A DNA stretch of 64,000 nucleotides, taken from the NCBI RefSeq assembly GCF_021545335.1, contig NZ_CP089312.1:7936001-8000000 (forward strand), in the 5' to 3' direction. Shown piece by piece: positions 61,365 through 64,000 of this stretch (position 1 is its first letter; each line of letters starts with the position of its first letter). The notes below the pieces were generated by a model. It saw only the letters and a program-made list of their open reading frames with translations, was not told where the DNA came from and did no database searches. A program made the position numbers and the translations under genes. The stretch comes from Streptomyces sp. GQFP. GTDB lineage: Bacteria; Actinomycetota; Actinomycetes; Streptomycetales; Streptomycetaceae.

Positions 61365-62822
61365 ATGACCGAACTCGTGGAACACGGACAGCTGTTCATC
61401 GGCGGGGAGTTGACCGATCCCCTCGGCGAGGACGTCATCGAGGTCATCTCCCCGCACACCGAGGAGGTCATCGGCCGTGTGCCGCACGCCTCCACGGCCG
61501 ACGTCGACCGGGCGGTCGCCGCCGCGCGCACCGCCTTCGACGAGGGACCCTGGCCGCGCATGACCCTCGACGAGCGGCTCGCCGTCGTCACCCGCATCAA
61601 GGACGCGATCCTGGTACGGCACGAGGAGATCGCCCGCGTCATCTCCTCCGAGAACGGCTCCCCGTACTCCTGGAGCGTCCTCGCCCAGGCCCTCGGCGCG
61701 ATGATGGTGTGGGACTCGGCGATCACCGTCGCGCGCGACTTCACGTACGAGGAGTCACGCGACGGGGTGCTGGGGAAGATTCTCGTCCGCCGCGAGCCGG
61801 TCGGGGTCGTGGCGGCCGTAGTCCCTTGGAACGTCCCGCAGTTCGTCGCGGCGGCCAAGCTCGCGCCCGCGCTGCTCACCGGCTGCACGGTGGTCCTGAA
61901 GCCGTCGCCCGAGTCGCCCCTGGACGCGTACATCCTCGCGGAGATAACGAAGGAGGCAGGACTGCCGTCCGGCGTGCTGTCGATCCTCCCGGCCGACCGA
62001 GAGGTGAGCGAGTACCTGGTCGGACACCCCGGCATCGACAAGGTCGCCTTCACCGGCTCGGTCGCGGCGGGCAAGCGCGTGATGGAGGTAGCGGCCCGTC
62101 AACTCACCCGGGTGACCCTGGAGTTGGGCGGGAAATCGGCGGCGATCGTGCTCCCCGACGCGGACCTCGACACCACCGTCCCCGGCATCGTCTCCGCCGC
62201 CTGGATGAACAACGGCCAGGCGTGTGTGGCCCAGACCCGTATCCTCCTCCCGCGTTCCCGCTACGACGAGTTCGCGGACGCCTTCACCCAGGCGGCGAGC
62301 GCGCTGGTGGTCGGCGATCCGCTCGACCCGGCGACCCAGGTCGGGCCGCTCGTCGCGCGGCGCCAGCAGCAGCGCAACCTCGACTACATCCGTATCGGCC
62401 AGGAGGAGGGCGCGAAGATCCTCACCGGCGGTGGCCGCCCCGCGGGCCTCGACCGGGGCTGGTACGTCGAACCGACCCTCTTCGGCGACGTCGACAACTC
62501 GATGCGCATCGCCCGCGAGGAGATCTTCGGCCCGGTCATCTGCCTGCTCCCGTACGGCGACGAGACCGAGGCGGTGAAGATCGCGAACGACTCCGACTAC
62601 GGGCTGAGCGGCAGCGTGTGGACGGCGGATGTCGCCCACGGCATCGAGGTCGCCCGGCAGGTCCGTACGGGAACGTACTCCGTCAACACCTTCAGCCTGG
62701 ACATGCTCGGCCCGTTCGGCGGCTACAAGAACTCGGGGTTGGGGCGGGAGTTCGGGCCCGAGGGGTTCGGGGAGTACCTGGAGCACAAGATGATCCATCT
62801 CCCGGCCGGCTGGGAGGGATAG
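61365..62822 (+). CDS. NAD(P)-dependent aldehyde dehydrogenase
   Basis: The ATG at 61365 has GGGGAGG upstream. The 485-residue protein is a full ALDH: VPWNVPQF for the Asn, FTGSVAAGKRV for the cofactor loop, LELGGKSAAIV with the catalytic Glu (near 253), NNGQACVAQTR with the catalytic Cys (about 287) and EEIFGPVICLLPYG. It oxidises an aldehyde to an acid. It is followed after five bases by a ferredoxin gene. The KstR-like box and the palindrome in its promoter fit a sterol-related aldehyde, such as a side-chain intermediate. Confidence 0.94.
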   Translation: MTELVEHGQLFIGGELTDPLGEDVIEVISPHTEEVIGRVPHASTADVDRAVAAARTAFDEGPWPRMTLDERLAVVTRIKDAILVRHEEIARVISSENGSPYSWSVLAQALGAMMVWDSAITVARDFTYEESRDGVLGKILVRREPVGVVAAVVPWNVPQFVAAAKLAPALLTGCTVVLKPSPESPLDAYILAEITKEAGLPSGVLSILPADREVSEYLVGHPGIDKVAFTGSVAAGKRVMEVAARQLTRVTLELGGKSAAIVLPDADLDTTVPGIVSAAWMNNGQACVAQTRILLPRSRYDEFADAFTQAASALVVGDPLDPATQVGPLVARRQQQRNLDYIRIGQEEGAKILTGGGRPAGLDRGWYVEPTLFGDVDNSMRIAREEIFGPVICLLPYGDETEAVKIANDSDYGLSGSVWTADVAHGIEVARQVRTGTYSVNTFSLDMLGPFGGYKNSGLGREFGPEGFGEYLEHKMIHLPAGWEG

Positions 62823-62827
62823 CGGCC

Positions 62828-63061
62828 ATGGGCGACCGCTGGCACGTGGAGGTCGACCGCTCGCTCTGCATCGGCTCGGCCCAGTGCGTCCACCGGGCCC
62901 CGGCCGGCTTCCGCCTCGACACCGGGATGCAGTCCCATCCGGTGGAACCGGACACGGACGCGAACGAGAGCGTCTTGGCGGCGGCGGAGAACTGTCCGGT
63001 GGAGGCGATCATGATCACGCTGGTGGAGGGTGGGGAGGCGGTGTTTCCGCCGGAGGAGTGA
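62828..63061 (+). CDS. 3Fe-4S-type ferredoxin
   Basis: The ATG at 62828 follows GGGAGGG. The 77-residue protein has cysteines in LCIGSAQC and ENCPVEAI. Position 2 of the usual four-Cys set is not Cys, the pattern of single-cluster 3Fe-4S ferredoxins (C-x5-C...CP). Such ferredoxins give electrons to P450s. The only P450 in the window is the CYP125-like one 24 kb away. It is co-transcribed with the aldehyde dehydrogenase. Confidence 0.92.
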   Translation: MGDRWHVEVDRSLCIGSAQCVHRAPAGFRLDTGMQSHPVEPDTDANESVLAAAENCPVEAIMITLVEGGEAVFPPEE

Positions 63062-63088
63062 GGGCGCGTCGGCTGACGTAGTTTGTCT

Positions 63089-63516
63089 CGCCCCCGCCGC
63101 CCCTACCCGTCCCATCCTTCTGGGGGCTGCCGCCCCCAGACCCCCGCTCCGGCCCTGAACGGGCCTTGTCCTCAAACGCCGGACGGGCTAAAAGAGCAAC
63201 CCCCGACCGGCGTTCGAGGACAACCGCGCTCAGCCCACCCTTTTCCCCGCCCCCGCCACACTTCAGCACTGGCCGGCACCCTCCAGCCCGTCCGGCGTTT
63301 GAGGACAAGCGCGTTCAGCGCGACTTTCCCACCCACCCGCCTGCACCCCCACCTAGCCCGTCCGGCGTTTGAGGACGAGGCCGTTCAGCGCGCCCCACCC
63401 ACCCGCCTGCACCCCCACCTAGCCCGTCCGGCGTTTGAGGACGAGGCCGTTCAGGCCGAAAGGGGGGTCTGGGGGCGCAGCCCCCAGGGATGGGACGGGT
63501 AGGGGCGGCGGGGGCG
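63089..63516. mobile_element. Inverted-repeat-bounded element made of dispersed repeats (MITE-like)
   Basis: Arms of about 56 bp at 63089-63145 and 63462-63516 are inverted copies (left GCCCCTACCCGTCCCATCCT..., right ends GGGATGGGACGGGTAGGGGC). Between them lie five copies of GCCCGTCCGGCGTTTGAGGA-like repeats, one inverted (63164-63190) and four direct (63204, 63286, 63354, 63420). The last ones are in a 67-bp tandem. No coding sequence is convincing in this 464-bp gap. It carries no transposase, so mobility is inference. Confidence 0.65.
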
Positions 63517-63525
63517 GAAGAAGCC

Positions 63526-64000
63526 TCAGGGGCCCTTCCCGGCGGGGCCCGTCAGGTCGATCAGTCTGCACACCGTCTCGATGTCGATCTTCACCTGGGC
63601 GATCGACGCCCGCCCCGACAGCCACGTGATCAGTGCCGAGTGCCAGGTGTGTTCGATGACACGGACCGCCGAGAGCTGCTCGGGGGTCGGGTGGCCGGAG
63701 CCCGGTTCGCCCAGCCCCATCGAGTCCAGGATGATCGCCGTCGTCTGACGCGAGACCTGGTCGACCTCCGGGGAGACACTGCGGTCCGCGAACGTCAGCG
63801 CCCGCACCATCGCGTCCGCGAGATGCGGCTCCCGCTGGAGTGCGCGGAACGCGCGCATCAGCGTCTCCGCCACCCGCTCCGCCGCCGTCTCCCCCGTCGG
63901 CGGCTTCTTCCGCAGTGTGCCGTGCATATGCTCCAACTGGTCCTGCATCGTGGCGACCAGCAGATGCACCTTCGACGGGAAGTACCGGTACAGCGTGCCG
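63526..64000 (-). CDS. KstR-like TetR regulator (N-terminus beyond the window)
   Basis: About 158 C-terminal residues are visible, open at the right edge. The frame begins GTLYRYFPSKVHLLVATM, the end of the TetR helix-turn-helix. As I recall, this is nearly identical to Mycobacterium KstR, the repressor of sterol uptake and degradation. The ligand domain also fits: DAMVRALTFADRSVSPEVDQ and HTWHSALITWLSGRAS. KstR is released by 3-oxo-cholestenoyl-CoA. It should bind the TnnAACnnGTTnnA sites at 38.5 and 61.2 kb. Confidence 0.85.
   Translation of the reverse strand, partial: GTLYRYFPSKVHLLVATMQDQLEHMHGTLRKKPPTGETAAERVAETLMRAFRALQREPHLADAMVRALTFADRSVSPEVDQVSRQTTAIILDSMGLGEPGSGHPTPEQLSAVRVIEHTWHSALITWLSGRASIAQVKIDIETVCRLIDLTGPAGKGP

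Overview
The window looks like Streptomyces, or a very close relative, chromosomal DNA. GC content is very high with strongly GC-biased third codon positions. GTG and TTG starts are common. Typical families include an Scr1-type XRE regulator with a DUF397 partner, membrane Ser/Thr kinases with extracellular sensor domains, a class F sortase, a CYP125-type P450 and many secreted hydrolases. No plasmid, phage or intact IS element is visible. The only RNA gene seen is one tRNA-Val(UAC).

Layout. 0-1 kb: end of a predicted Ter-type stress module (PELOTA-domain C-terminus plus HAD). 1.3-6.4 kb: cell-wall genes, including a penicillin-binding protein with degenerate transpeptidase motifs, a deacetylase-like protein and a secreted amidase. 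6.5-12 kb: a coiled-coil membrane protein, a DUF4097 lipoprotein, tRNA-Val, a Ser/Thr kinase, a panE remnant and DUF2277. 12-23.6 kb: alpha-galactosidase, DedA, DoxX, a large FAD/NAD(P)-binding protein, a PhoD-like phosphatase, a secreted HNH nuclease, a Mn-riboswitch-controlled GDT1 transporter, a HAD phosphatase and a repeat-rich gap before a peptidoglycan-binding protein. 23.7-32.1 kb: a DHA2 drug exporter with a C-terminal winged helix, a two-gene membrane/cytosolic pair, DUF1992, an FHA-like protein, an O-methyltransferase, a metallophosphoesterase and a GT87-PAP2 fusion.

32.1-34.8 kb holds a two-gene NLR-type system. A small helical protein ends in a RHIM-like amyloid motif, and it is translationally coupled to a membrane-anchored NACHT NTPase that starts with the same motif. 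34.8-40.9 kb: an AraC regulator, an orphan squalene/phytoene synthase, a divergent CYP125/FadA5 pair around a KstR-like operator, and an XRE-DUF397 pair. 41-52 kb: a Ser/Thr kinase with a 30-bp coding minisatellite, a GH125 mannosidase with a LacI-type operator, a two-component system followed by a surface protein and a class F sortase, and a third Ser/Thr kinase with a PQQ-like domain.

54.2-60.1 kb is a fully coupled five-gene operon behind a cobalamin riboswitch. It encodes a surface alpha/alpha-toroid protein, an SCO2322-family surface protein, EcfT, a fused EcfAA and an S component. I read it as a corrinoid uptake system whose toroid protein may resemble the alpha domain of animal intrinsic factor/transcobalamin. 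60.1-64 kb: an MBL hydrolase, an aldehyde dehydrogenase and a ferredoxin share two operator motifs with the CYP125/FadA5 region, and a KstR-like TetR regulator runs off the right edge. The two loci, 23 kb apart, probably form one sterol-catabolic regulon.

Scattered through the window are at least nine copies of a GC-rich 35-65 bp repeat, almost all at gene 3' ends. One copy is translated as the N-terminus of EcfT. A 428-bp inverted-repeat-bounded element made of a second repeat family lies next to the KstR-like gene.
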